Source: Erysipelotrichaceae bacterium (GTDB taxonomy: Bacteria > Bacillota_I > Bacilli_A > Erysipelotrichales > Erysipelotrichaceae). Taken from it: DNA of 59,383 bases. Below are positions 13,788-22,750 of this stretch, in pieces. Made by a program: the position numbers and the translations under genes. The stretch's first letter is position 1, and every line of letters starts with the position of its first letter. The stretch covers positions 1 to 59,383 of the forward strand of contig JAFULN010000021.1 of assembly GCA_017473335.1 (NCBI GenBank). The letters are read 5' to 3'. Under the pieces are notes generated by a model, which saw nothing but the letters and a program-made list of their open reading frames with translations, was not told the origin of the DNA and did no database searches.

Positions 13788-14801
13788 TCATTTTATCTTC
13801 ATCTGTTCTTTAAATAAATCCTTGTTTGTTTCTATATGCTCTTTTATACTGCTGCAATCTTCATATTCTAGCATTCCTTCATATGTCAGTCCATTTTTCA
13901 CACGCTCTATCGTGTATTCACAAACTGCTTTCTTATTATCCTTTGTACATGAATAATCCACAATATTAAAACGATACCCATAGAATTCTTCATATTTTCT
14001 TTTTAGTTGTTTCATAATTCCTTCTGGCTGTTTTATCGATACAGCATTGCATGTATCATTCCAAAACAAACAATCCATCTTCCCTCTGACGCATGCATCT
14101 TGAGAAGTCAAACGTTTATCTGCATAAGAAAAATACTCATATAATTTCTGATCCTCAAAAAAACCAATATCATTTGCATTCGCAAGATAAACAGAGACTT
14201 CTGCATTCATTTCAGCATATTCATCACGTAAGAAAAGATATAAATTCTTGCTTGTTTCATCTAAATCAATACAAGATTTACTTGGGAAAACTGCAGTGAT
14301 CAAAATGTTAAAGTTTGCTTCTTTTGAATTAGACACACACAGTTTTTCAACTAAACTTTTATCTATGTCTAGAATCTCTTGTATTTGCTGACTTGAATCC
14401 AAATAGGAAAGGCCACATGTAAAATGAAAGACAACTTCTTGATCTTTAAAATAGTTCTCAAGTACTTCTTTAATTTCTTCATAATAAAGCTGATTGATTT
14501 GAATTGAATTGACTTTTTCATTATAAAAAGCTACATCAGTATCATTATAAGAATAGATAGAGTGAGGATATCCTTTTACACGAAAATAAGATCCTTTAGA
14601 AGTAAGTTCAGACTTTGATTCTAAAAACTCAATTTCTCCTACATACTTCTCAATATGATTTCTAAGCAAAGATTCAGTTATCCTTTCTTTTTGATAATCC
14701 ATTAAATAACCAAGAAGAAAACAAATTAGAAGCAAAAGTAAGATTGTACCTATCCATTTCATCACTTTCATTAACGTTTCCATAGCATGCTTATTCTCCA
14801 T
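13788..14801 (-). CDS. Membrane-anchored extracytoplasmic protein, unknown
   Basis: A 337-aa protein with one N-terminal membrane helix (VMKWIGTILLLLLICFLLGYLM) and a large outside domain with several cysteines (about eight), which could form disulfides. Either the ATG at 14801 or the one at 14783 could be used; both lie over the end of the upstream gene. It is the third of three consecutive genes for envelope proteins. No recognisable motif. Its last residues are at 13791, and no clear terminator follows. Confidence 0.7.
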   Translation of the reverse strand: MENKHAMETLMKVMKWIGTILLLLLICFLLGYLMDYQKERITESLLRNHIEKYVGEIEFLESKSELTSKGSYFRVKGYPHSIYSYNDTDVAFYNEKVNSIQINQLYYEEIKEVLENYFKDQEVVFHFTCGLSYLDSSQQIQEILDIDKSLVEKLCVSNSKEANFNILITAVFPSKSCIDLDETSKNLYLFLRDEYAEMNAEVSVYLANANDIGFFEDQKLYEYFSYADKRLTSQDACVRGKMDCLFWNDTCNAVSIKQPEGIMKQLKRKYEEFYGYRFNIVDYSCTKDNKKAVCEYTIERVKNGLTYEGMLEYEDCSSIKEHIETNKDLFKEQMKIK

Positions 14802-16188
14802 TCAACAATGCATGATTCCAAACAACAGGACCTAAACCTTTTTCTTCAAGGATTTCTTTCATCAGCTCGTGTGCTTTAACATCCAAATCCTCCAACATGT
14901 ACATGGCATCTTCACAATGAATGATTATTTGATTCTGAAGATCTTCTGATAAATTTATTTCACTATCATTCTTCTTATACAAACATCGTTTTTTATCATC
15001 ATACGCAAACGCATGATTTGGAACTATTTCTTCTGGTACGTATAAATGACATTCAATTGATTCTAATTCACTATGATGAAGTTGAACTCGCATTTCTAGT
15101 TTCGCTTTATGATTTGATGATTCTTTTTCATATTCCCATTCTTTTTCTACAATATAGAAACGTTCAGTAGAATAAGTACCATCTTCATTCATTTTTGCTG
15201 AAATTGTCGGTACATCCTTTGCATGAGCTTTAATGGCGTATGTATTTTCTATTTTCTCAAACAAAATGAAAGAAGGATTGCTACAGTACTCATCAAACAC
15301 ACCTGATTCAACAATCTTCTGTTCCCATTTTCCGTCCACTTCATCCTGTAACTTTGATTCTTCATTATCATCTAGTATGAACGGACGATCCAAACGGACA
15401 TAAACATGTTCTTCCTTCTTAAAATCACTGGTTAACTTCTCACAGTGAATTGGATCTTCAACAAACGCAAAGTAAATCGAACTTTCAATATTATCAAAAG
15501 TTGGACGAAGATAATCATAAACATTTTGAACTAGTTCATCTTTGTTTTCACTCATTTCTTTATCAAGAATACAGTACATCTGAATAAACGAAGTATTCTC
15601 AATAAGCTTTTCAAATTCCAAAGACTCTGGTTTTCCATTAATCTTAACGCTCAATGAATCTGTGCTCATTTTAAATGTTCCATCAATCAAATCAGCCAGT
15701 TCTTTTTCAAGCTGGTCATCAATCATCATAGCTGTAACTGCATGATGATATTCATAATCCAAATCTCGATCACCAAATTCTGCATAGGCACGAAATGGAT
15801 ATTCAGGTTCATCCTCAAGGTAATAAACAAGATATGCAGTACCACGATAACTTGTTTTTCCTCTTAAAATTACATTTGCATCATATTCATTTTTATAGTA
15901 TGTTTTTAAACGATAATCCATCAATCTGCATGGAAGATGATTAAAGCTTATATTCAGCCAAGTACTTACAACAAAAATAATTGCAATCCCAATCAAAGCA
16001 TCTATATTGCTACCCGTTTTAACTTTCAACAAAACAAAACTTATTCCAAGAAAGACTAATCCTATAAGAAAAGCATTAAATTCCCCCAATCCCCATCTCA
16101 ATGAAAAAACAAACCATTGAGCCTGTACATAGCATAAAAAAGAGAATAACAAGACAATCAAAACATCTAATAATATTGATTTCTTCAT
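14791..16188 (-). CDS. Membrane protein with large extracytoplasmic domain, unknown
   Basis: A 465-aa protein. The first ~95 residues contain four hydrophobic helices; the remaining ~370 are an acidic, soluble domain, presumably outside the cell. Its 3' end overlaps the next gene by 11 bases. An AGGAGG site precedes the ATG. Together with the genes on either side it forms a three-gene envelope locus. I do not recognise the family. Confidence 0.7.
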   Translation of the reverse strand: MKKSILLDVLIVLLFSFLCYVQAQWFVFSLRWGLGEFNAFLIGLVFLGISFVLLKVKTGSNIDALIGIAIIFVVSTWLNISFNHLPCRLMDYRLKTYYKNEYDANVILRGKTSYRGTAYLVYYLEDEPEYPFRAYAEFGDRDLDYEYHHAVTAMMIDDQLEKELADLIDGTFKMSTDSLSVKINGKPESLEFEKLIENTSFIQMYCILDKEMSENKDELVQNVYDYLRPTFDNIESSIYFAFVEDPIHCEKLTSDFKKEEHVYVRLDRPFILDDNEESKLQDEVDGKWEQKIVESGVFDEYCSNPSFILFEKIENTYAIKAHAKDVPTISAKMNEDGTYSTERFYIVEKEWEYEKESSNHKAKLEMRVQLHHSELESIECHLYVPEEIVPNHAFAYDDKKRCLYKKNDSEINLSEDLQNQIIIHCEDAMYMLEDLDVKAHELMKEILEEKGLGPVVWNHALLNGE

Positions 16189-16206
16189 GTAAGTTCCTCC
16201 TTTAAT

Positions 16207-17778
16207 CTATGTTCTTGCTTTTACTACACCTGAAGAAAGTGAAAAATTCAGCGATGTATAAGTTGCAGTAAATGGTTCTACTTGAAACCATTCATTATTT
16301 CTTTTCAAAAGTACAGATTTATCAAAATATGGAGTTGCAAATTCATAATCAAAAGGAACAAGCACATTACCATTATAATCAAGCACACCAAACAGATTAT
16401 TATCATCTTTCACGACAACATATCCATCTTTTGCAGGATAAACAAACTCATAATAGCTTACATTCATACAGGTATTGTAGATATTAGGAATTACTTCATT
16501 ACCATAGTCATCCACATAACCCCAATGTTCACCTTTCTTTACTGCAGCAAGATCAGCATCAATAAATAGTGCATCATCATAAATAGCATCAGTTACAATG
16601 CCTTCTTCAGAGAAAACACCATACTTCCCTGTTTTTTCAAAACGTGTTTCTTCTATCCATATAATATTTTCAGTTGAATCACTTTCTCTGATTAATTCAT
16701 AAGTGTTCAGTAATCCATTTAGTTCATTTCCTTTGAACTCAGCAATTCCGTAAGGTCCTTCATGTCCATAAGTAGTCTTAATCACTTGATCTGCTCCTTC
16801 AATCAGGAAATAGTAATATCCGTTTGAGCCATGTTCTCCCTGACATGTTTGATACTGCGAATGCGGCAAATAATATAGAGATGTATTTCGATATTGTTCT
16901 GCTGGTGTATAGTGAACATGATTTTCATCTGCCGTTGGAACTTGAGTCGATATCATTGGTAAAACCAATAGATTATCTTTATTGATAACACCATATAAAC
17001 CATCTTTCTCTACTACAAACAAGTCTTCCGCCATTTTTTGACCTCTCCACTGATAAAGAGGAAAAATGTTACCTATTTCAGAATAATCAGTCATCTTTTC
17101 ATACTGATCACAATAATCCATTAATGCATATTCCAGTACATCTGCTGATTGATCTTCCTTCCATAGAATATTCTTATATCCTATTTCTTGTAATAGAAAT
17201 TCAGAAACATCCTTAGCTTCGTCTACTATACGATGAAGTGAATCTATAGCACCCTGACAATGCGTTAATATAAAATATTGAAGTTCTTTTGTAAAACGCA
17301 ATTCTTCTTTGACTGAATCATTATATTCAAAAATCGTATTCAATTTTTCATCATACAGGAAATCATAAACATCTTTTCCATCATTAGCTTCCAATGTACA
17401 GTACAGCACTTGGTTATATTGCCCCATATTGACATAATAAGACATGATTAAATCAGCCTGTTTAGATTGAGTTCCTTTTTTATAATTAAGCTCTTCATTC
17501 AACTGAAAATACATCTGAATCTTTGCTTTTTCATTATCTTCAAGTACTTTTACCATTGGGTATTCAAGTCCAGGATATTGTATTTCAAATGAATCTTCTG
17601 TAACACATACCTCTGCATTTCTCCACGGATAAGACGAATATGGTTTTGTGGCATGCATTAATTCCGTTAATTCAGAAGAAATCTTTGTATACTCCTTCAT
17701 TTGTCTTTCATCACTCACAGAACATGAACCCAAGAAAAAGATAAAACATAATATTATGCAAATCACACACTTTTTCAT
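16207..17778 (-). CDS. WG-repeat lipoprotein
   Basis: The start is the ATG at 17778, with a GAGGTG site; 523 aa. A signal peptide ends in the lipobox LGSC, so the mature protein is lipid-anchored outside the membrane. The C-terminal half contains several degenerate WG/KWG repeats (DGLYGVINKDNLLVLP, GKYGVFSEEGIVTD, EHWGYVDDYGNEVIP, NNLFGVLDYNGNVLVP), which usually build a beta-rich binding surface. It is the first gene of the envelope trio. Binding partner unknown. Confidence 0.8.
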   Translation of the reverse strand: MKKCVICIILCFIFFLGSCSVSDERQMKEYTKISSELTELMHATKPYSSYPWRNAEVCVTEDSFEIQYPGLEYPMVKVLEDNEKAKIQMYFQLNEELNYKKGTQSKQADLIMSYYVNMGQYNQVLYCTLEANDGKDVYDFLYDEKLNTIFEYNDSVKEELRFTKELQYFILTHCQGAIDSLHRIVDEAKDVSEFLLQEIGYKNILWKEDQSADVLEYALMDYCDQYEKMTDYSEIGNIFPLYQWRGQKMAEDLFVVEKDGLYGVINKDNLLVLPMISTQVPTADENHVHYTPAEQYRNTSLYYLPHSQYQTCQGEHGSNGYYYFLIEGADQVIKTTYGHEGPYGIAEFKGNELNGLLNTYELIRESDSTENIIWIEETRFEKTGKYGVFSEEGIVTDAIYDDALFIDADLAAVKKGEHWGYVDDYGNEVIPNIYNTCMNVSYYEFVYPAKDGYVVVKDDNNLFGVLDYNGNVLVPFDYEFATPYFDKSVLLKRNNEWFQVEPFTATYTSLNFSLSSGVVKART

Positions 17779-18004
17779 AATCACCTCATATATCAATTCA
17801 CATTGATATTTTCTTTCTGGAATGTTTCATGAACATACTACTTTTATCCATGACTTTACCTCTTAGATAACAATTAGAGCTTGGAATATAAGGATATGAA
17901 TATCCAACCATTTCTTTAGCTATATTGTAAATAATAGTGTTGAGAATTTCTACCATTTTGATATAAAACAGTTTACATTTGTGATATAACTCTAAAGCTG
18001 AAAA

Positions 18005-18026
18005 AAGAACTGTGATTACAGTTCTT
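18005..18026 (-). terminator. Terminator of the 5'-nucleotidase gene
   Basis: Minus-strand stem AAGAACTGT/ACAGTTCTT (18005-18013 with 18018-18026) is followed by TTTT. The stop codon lies inside. Confidence 0.75.
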
Positions 18027-19926
18027 TCTTCATAGATCTCTTTTTTAATAATTGCTGTAGCAGTTTTACAATCAGTACTACAACTAGAATCAATACTGCT
18101 GCAATACCCAGCAGTGCATATGTAAACACATTAGCATTCTTTAATAAATGAACTGGATTCATGCTGGAATAAACAATCTTTCGTCCATCCACAGAAGCAT
18201 AATGTTCATCCATTTCACCATTCATTTCTAACAGATATGATGAAATCGCATGCCATTCTTTGACTGGATTGCCCTTTGAATCTTTTACAACGAAGTTGAC
18301 CAATTCATCAGATGCGATTGGATTTCCTTCAGCATCTCTAGGAGTTACTGATAATAAACCAAATGATTTATCTTTTACTGACCCTAGCATTTGACCTGCA
18401 TACATTCCTGCAACAACTTTATACATCTTATCATCTTCAATCTCTTCAAGTGTACCATCATTTCTTTTCAGCATGGCATAATCTACTTTATTGAAAATCA
18501 TACGATTTAAGTTATAAGAATACTCTACGCCCGATAAATACAGTCCTGCTGCCTTCATTAAAGGATAGACAGATGCATCAATCTCTAACACTGTTTTCAA
18601 ATCTTTTCCTGTCAGATAAATCAGAATCAGTTCACCTTCAGTACCTACTCCAAGTGATGCAGCATTAAAGACATCAGATACATTGATGTCCCCTAATGGA
18701 AGTGATTCACGAATCACTCCATTGGCAGTCACTGCAACATCAACAGTTTCTCCAACTGTCTTTTCAATCATCCATTTATATGCATCAGAAAACAAGTTTC
18801 CTAATGTTGACTCATGTTGTGAACCTTTGACTTCAGATACAGTTTCAAATTCAATCTGATTATTTAGCAGCACTTGATCAAATGTCATTCCATACTTAGA
18901 CAAATAATTCTCTTCGACTTCAGCTTTATAATCTTCTACTAAAGAAGCAATTCTTTCATCTTCTTTAACCGTTTCATCAATTGGAATCAGTTCGTAATCC
19001 GTTAATTCAACAGTACCATCCTTTAAAACTTCCAACTGAACTACTCCTAGATTCTTACCATAACATCCTGCAGATACAATATAAGTATCATTTACGATAA
19101 TTGGTTCATTTAATGTTGTATGTGTATGTGCAGAAACAATCACATGAATTCCATTGACTGCCTTAGCCAGCTCATAATCTTCACCTTCACCATTAGAAGT
19201 ACCACTATGAGAAAGTGCTACTACAACCGGTTCAACACCATAAAGTTCAACACATTCTGCAGTTGCCTCATCTACAATACGCTGTGCAGTTTCACTAGGA
19301 TCATCTAAAATCATTCCTGAGTTTGGTGCATATTCATCTGAATTAAATCCTGTTAATCCAAACAGCACATAATAAATACCACCACGTTCTAAGATAATAT
19401 AGTCTTTCACACCATAGTTATCTAATGCATTCCACATCATTTCAGAATCATCTGTATAGCTTTCTTCACCTTTTTCAGGTGGCAGATAATTTGCGTCGAC
19501 AATCGCAGGCACAGGATCACCAGAATCAACCGCTACATTCAGCATAGATGCTAAACCTTCTGGAAGATAATCAAATTCATGATTACCAAAAGTTGTTGCA
19601 TCATAACCCATCTGTCCCATAATTCTGAGTTCAATAGCAGATGTCGCAAATGCAGTCTGAAACAGTGAACCCATAGAAAAGTCACCGCCATCTACCAAAA
19701 TTGCATTGGGATATTTCTCTTTCTGTTCATTAATAACAGTCATTAAGCGAGCATATCCGCCATATTCTCCACCATCTTCATCTTCTGCAGGAAGCAAGTG
19801 AGAATGCAAATCATGAGTAAATAAAATGGTTGCTTCTGTTGTATCTTCAGCTCTCAATGGAAGAAACATTGTTGCCATAAGCAAGACACACATGATTATT
19901 GCAAATAACTTTCTAAACACTTTCAT
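18016..19926 (-). CDS. Surface-anchored 5'-nucleotidase/metallophosphatase
   Basis: The start is the ATG at 19926, with a GAGGTG site; 636 aa. A signal peptide (FRKLFAIIMCVLLMATMFLPLRA) is followed by a calcineurin-like metallophosphatase domain with FTHDLHSHLLP, DGGDFSMGS, GNHEFD and SAHTHTT. The C-terminal 5'-nucleotidase substrate domain follows (VTANGVIRESLP, EIDASVYP). A C-terminal membrane helix and KKRSMKKEL tail anchor it to the cell surface. Such enzymes dephosphorylate extracellular nucleotides for nucleoside and phosphate salvage. The usual Asn in the first motif is replaced by His (HDLH), though Asp and His remain. Confidence 0.88.
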   Translation of the reverse strand: MKVFRKLFAIIMCVLLMATMFLPLRAEDTTEATILFTHDLHSHLLPAEDEDGGEYGGYARLMTVINEQKEKYPNAILVDGGDFSMGSLFQTAFATSAIELRIMGQMGYDATTFGNHEFDYLPEGLASMLNVAVDSGDPVPAIVDANYLPPEKGEESYTDDSEMMWNALDNYGVKDYIILERGGIYYVLFGLTGFNSDEYAPNSGMILDDPSETAQRIVDEATAECVELYGVEPVVVALSHSGTSNGEGEDYELAKAVNGIHVIVSAHTHTTLNEPIIVNDTYIVSAGCYGKNLGVVQLEVLKDGTVELTDYELIPIDETVKEDERIASLVEDYKAEVEENYLSKYGMTFDQVLLNNQIEFETVSEVKGSQHESTLGNLFSDAYKWMIEKTVGETVDVAVTANGVIRESLPLGDINVSDVFNAASLGVGTEGELILIYLTGKDLKTVLEIDASVYPLMKAAGLYLSGVEYSYNLNRMIFNKVDYAMLKRNDGTLEEIEDDKMYKVVAGMYAGQMLGSVKDKSFGLLSVTPRDAEGNPIASDELVNFVVKDSKGNPVKEWHAISSYLLEMNGEMDEHYASVDGRKIVYSSMNPVHLLKNANVFTYALLGIAAVLILVVVLIVKLLQQLLKKRSMKKEL

Positions 19927-20019
19927 AAAACACCTCAAACTACCAATACTTTTGGATTTTATCACTTTCATCTCCTCAAAACAATTTACACTTTGTGAGA
20001 TTTGTTTTCACATAAAGAA

Positions 20020-20046
20020 ATCCCATGAACTAAGTGTTCATGGGAT
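20020..20046 (-). terminator. Terminator after the Rpn fragment
   Basis: Stem ATCCCATGAAC/GTTCATGGGAT with T-rich sequence following on the minus strand. The same 11-bp stem recurs at 20659-20685. Confidence 0.75.
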
Positions 20047-20057
20047 GCAAACTACTT

Positions 20058-20522
20058 TCACTGCATTAAAATCTGAATCTCAAAAATCTTTTCCAGTTCT
20101 ATTCCAGTTTCTTTCTGAATCAGCTCTAGATTTAGTCCTTTTTTCAGCATCTGCATAATTGTCATCACATTCTGCACTCCTTCTGCATGACCTTCCAGTC
20201 TACCTTCTTGTTTACCTTCATAACGCGACTGATTCAATTCAAGTTCATGACGCATTCTCGCAAATGCTGCATCTTTGATTCTCTGATCATTGTTGACCAT
20301 CTTCACTACCTCCAGTGCTTTTTTGAACACAGGTTCCACACTCAACTTCTGGATAACAGAATCATCTACTTTGTTTCCATAACGCAGGAAGTAAACCCAT
20401 TTTCCCAATGAACTCATATGATCATAATCTTGAATCTGATCAAGTATCTTTGGTATCTCAAACACAATAATGCATCCCTTGGTCGTCAAGACACTGTCAG
20501 CATCGCTATTTATTCTAGACAA
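20058..20522 (-). pseudogene. Truncated Rpn/PD-(D/E)XK-type transposase-nuclease remnant
   Basis: The 154-aa reading frame matches only the C-terminal half of the Rpn (recombination-promoting nuclease) family: LDQIQDYDHMSSLGKWVYFLRYGNK, a helical linker, the EGKQEGRLEGHAEGVQNVM heptad-like stretch, and a final three-helix module. The N-terminal PD-(D/E)XK catalytic domain is missing, and no ribosome site precedes the first codons. Full-length relatives are about 250-310 aa. It is therefore probably a decayed gene, sitting between two copies of a terminator and next to a tRNA cluster. Confidence 0.7.
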
Positions 20523-20610
20523 AACGCATAATTACAAAATGCTTGCAATCTAAATCATATTGTAATCAAGAACTCTCCCTAGATTCAACTCCCCAAAAAA
20601 CAATAGTCCC

Positions 20611-20633
20611 ACTGACTCTTAATCAGTAGGTCT
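20611..20633 (+). other. Inverted fragment of tRNA-Lys anticodon arm
   Basis: These 23 bases match the anticodon arm and variable-loop start of the tRNA-Lys gene (20726-20748, opposite strand) at 22 of 23 positions. No other tRNA parts are present. It looks like a short copied or recombined piece, in inverted orientation, beside the Rpn remnant. Confidence 0.7.
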
Positions 20634-20658
20634 GATAAATGAGAACGAAAATCAAAAA

Positions 20659-20685
20659 ATCCCATGAACGCTTTGTTCATGGGAT
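20659..20685 (-). terminator. Terminator of the tRNA cluster
   Basis: Stem ATCCCATGAAC/GTTCATGGGAT is followed on the minus strand by TTTTTTG, 14 bases past the tRNA-Lys 3' end. Confidence 0.85.
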
Positions 20686-20698
20686 AATATATTCTTAG

Positions 20699-20774
20699 TG
20701 GTGGATCCTTAGGGATTCGAACCCTAGACCCACTGATTAAGAGTCAGTTGCTCTGCCAACTGAGCTAAGGATCC
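20699..20774 (-). tRNA. tRNA-Lys(CUU)
   Basis: Acceptor GGATCCT/AGGATCC, D-arm AGCTCAGTTGG, anticodon stem ACTGA/TCAGT with loop CTCTTAA (anticodon CTT), T-arm GGTTCGAATCC and encoded CCA. It is the last of three tRNAs transcribed leftward. Confidence 0.95.
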
Positions 20775-20779
20775 AAAAA

Positions 20780-20856
20780 TGGTGACTCGTACGGGATTCG
20801 AACCCGTGAATGACGCCGTGAAAGGGCGCTGTGTTAAGCCGCTTCACCAACGAGCC
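20780..20856 (-). tRNA. tRNA-Glu(UUC)
   Basis: Acceptor GGCTCGT/ACGAGTC (one G-T pair), anticodon loop CTTTCAC (anticodon TTC), T-arm CGGGTTCGAATCCCG and encoded CCA. Confidence 0.95.
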
Positions 20857-20859
20857 AAA

Positions 20860-20935
20860 TGGCGCCTAAAACAGGACTCGAACCTGTGACCGATCGGTTA
20901 ACAGCCGATTGCTCTACCGACTGAGCTATTTAGGC
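20860..20935 (-). tRNA. tRNA-Asn(GUU)
   Basis: Acceptor GCCTAAA/TTTAGGC, anticodon stem ATCGG/CCGAT with loop CTGTTAA (anticodon GTT), T-arm CAGGTTCGAGTCCTG, encoded CCA. It is the first of the three-tRNA transcript. Confidence 0.95.
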
Positions 20936-20946
20936 AACGCTCAATT

Positions 20947-20975
20947 ATAATATCAGACACCCCTCATTCTGTCAA
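20947..20975 (-). promoter_or_regulatory. Promoter of the tRNA-Asn-Glu-Lys cluster
   Basis: Consensus -35 TTGACA (20970-20975) and TATTAT (20947-20952) on the minus strand, 17 bases apart, end 11 bases before the tRNA-Asn 5' end. Confidence 0.85.
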
Positions 20976-21005
20976 CAACTTTTTCAAAACTTTTTTACTT
21001 TTTTA

Positions 21006-21039
21006 AAAGGAATCATTTTAGAATTAAAATGATTCCTTT
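21006..21039 (-). terminator. Terminator of the fructose-class PTS operon
   Basis: A perfect 15-bp stem AAAGGAATCATTTTA/TAAAATGATTCCTTT, with only a weak T tail on the minus strand. Confidence 0.65.
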
Positions 21040-21047
21040 CCTGTTCT

Positions 21048-22091
21048 TTATTCTCTTCCTAACTGTTGATTAACGTAGTTTTCCGCATTTTTCCATGCAT
21101 TCTCAAATGAAGTTCTAAACAAAACAACCGGACCAAATTCTTCATATTCCTCTGGTTCAATCGCATGTACAAAATAACTCTTTCTGAAATCAGGGATTTT
21201 TTCAACCAATTCATCAATTACAGCATGTGGTGTTTCTAGGAAGAAACGTTCTACGACTGGAGGATTCTCTTCTAGCAGACGATCTGCAGTGTTCTTCCAG
21301 TTAATGGTAATACTTGCATCTGCTCCCACCATTTCTGTAAAGTGCTGCAATCCTCTTGCTCCTCCGCCAATAAATCCCACTTCTGGATTTGCTTGTTTAC
21401 ACATCCAGTACGTCTTTTTTGCCGCAGCAATTCCTGCCTGCCATAAATAATCTTTATGAACATCAATACCTTCTTTTTCTACCAGTTTCTGCAGATATTC
21501 ATCCAAAATACCTGAAATATGAGAAAAATAAATAGGCGCCTTGTTTTCCAGATTCTTTGTTGCCTGCTTGTACACTTCGCAAACATCTAATGCTTGTCTT
21601 ACTGTCATTACTTCTGTTGCATTAATCGCAATGCCTTTTGATGCAAGCTCTGCAATCGCTTTTAGTCCATCTTCTGTCACAGGAATTTTAATCATAATAT
21701 TTTCTGATACTTCACGATTAAACAATCCATATTGAACAATCGTCTGTGTATCTTCCCTAAAAGGATCACCTTGAATGCTGACATACCCCTGTTTCTTTCC
21801 TGATGCAAGATAGAGCGGCTTAAAGATTTCTGCAATCTGCGCTACTAAATCTCGCTGAATTCTTACCACAATTTCATTGGTTGGCAAATCAGCATATTGT
21901 TGAATCAAAGCGTCAATTTCCTGTTTCATTTCAGGATTCTGCATCATCTTCCAGGTATACGAAGGATTCTGCGTGCATCCTACCGCACCTTCACGAATAG
22001 CCCAATGTGCCTCATCTTTTGTCACATTATTGATCCAAAAACGAGTTGAAGTCAATTCTGTCACTCTATGAAAATAATTCTTTTTATTCAT
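21048..22091 (-). CDS. Transaldolase-family aldolase
   Basis: A 347-aa TIM-barrel enzyme of the class I transaldolase family. EGAVGCTQNPSY near the N-terminus matches the substrate-binding loop, and the Schiff-base Lys lies in NIMIKIPVT. It is longer than bacterial TalA/FSA-type short forms (~215 aa) and closer to the 'transaldolase-like' group found in sugar operons. It is the last gene of a PTS operon that also encodes a class II aldolase, so the two may split or transfer C3 units of the same imported phosphosugar. Its start overlaps the upstream racemase-like gene by eight bases. Confidence 0.8.
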   Translation of the reverse strand: MNKKNYFHRVTELTSTRFWINNVTKDEAHWAIREGAVGCTQNPSYTWKMMQNPEMKQEIDALIQQYADLPTNEIVVRIQRDLVAQIAEIFKPLYLASGKKQGYVSIQGDPFREDTQTIVQYGLFNREVSENIMIKIPVTEDGLKAIAELASKGIAINATEVMTVRQALDVCEVYKQATKNLENKAPIYFSHISGILDEYLQKLVEKEGIDVHKDYLWQAGIAAAKKTYWMCKQANPEVGFIGGGARGLQHFTEMVGADASITINWKNTADRLLEENPPVVERFFLETPHAVIDELVEKIPDFRKSYFVHAIEPEEYEEFGPVVLFRTSFENAWKNAENYVNQQLGRE

Positions 22092-22749
22092 CGGCTTCCT
22101 CCAAATATTGTTTTAATGTTTCAATCGCAAGTTTTGGACTTGTAAGCACAGGTTTTGGCATATCGCTCAAATATGGAATCAGTACAGTCATACTTCCCTG
22201 TGCAAGCACAACAACATCATTTTCCTCACATGCTTTTCGAATCATATCCAAGCACAGCTGATTATGCTTTTCCTGATTCTTCTCTTTCATTAAAATATCA
22301 AGTGCACCATCCACCAGATATTCTGTGATTTTCACTTTCTTTCCTGCTTCCAATGCTTTCGATGCAACCAGATTGCAGCTTGGCTTCATAGTTGATTTTA
22401 CAGTTGCAACAACCGCAATCTTCTCACCCAGTTCTACAGCTTTTTTTGCCATTGGCTCATCAATTTTCAATGTTTTAATATTTGTTGTCTTCTTGGCAAT
22501 ATCAAATGCTTCTCCTACCGAAGAACACTGATTAAATATCACATCCGCTTTTAGTTTTTCAGCAATCTGCACATATGTCGTCATTCTGCTGATAATGGAT
22601 GCAGTAATACCATTGTTACTTTTCACTTCTTCCAAAAGACTATCATCAATCAAATTCACCAATTCTACATTAGGAATAATATTTCTGCACAGTTCTTTCA
22701 AATCATTCAAGGAAACTGCACTCGTATGAATCATGACTACTTTCTTCAT
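22084..22749 (-). CDS. Asp/Glu racemase-like protein lacking one catalytic Cys
   Basis: A 221-aa protein of the aspartate/glutamate/hydantoin racemase fold. The N-terminal catalytic Cys is present (Cys75 in FNQCSS), but the second position reads LAQGSM instead of a Cys-bearing loop. Two-base racemases need both cysteines, so amino-acid racemisation is unlikely; related proteins in sugar operons may act as isomerases or other one-base enzymes. It lies one base from the aldolase stop and overlaps the transaldolase start, so it is co-translated with them and probably acts on the same sugar. Confidence 0.7.
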   Translation of the reverse strand: MKKVVMIHTSAVSLNDLKELCRNIIPNVELVNLIDDSLLEEVKSNNGITASIISRMTTYVQIAEKLKADVIFNQCSSVGEAFDIAKKTTNIKTLKIDEPMAKKAVELGEKIAVVATVKSTMKPSCNLVASKALEAGKKVKITEYLVDGALDILMKEKNQEKHNQLCLDMIRKACEENDVVVLAQGSMTVLIPYLSDMPKPVLTSPKLAIETLKQYLEEADE

Positions 22750-22750
22750 G

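Noticed and set aside
13788-14299. Small plus-strand reading frames between 13.4 and 14.3 kb.
   Set aside because: They are low-complexity, Ser/Leu/Tyr-rich shadows of minus-strand genes and lack ribosome sites.
21048-22091. Sulfoquinovose transaldolase pathway.
   Set aside because: The operon imports by PTS phosphorylation and lacks the sulfoquinovosidase, isomerase and sulfolactaldehyde genes expected of that pathway.
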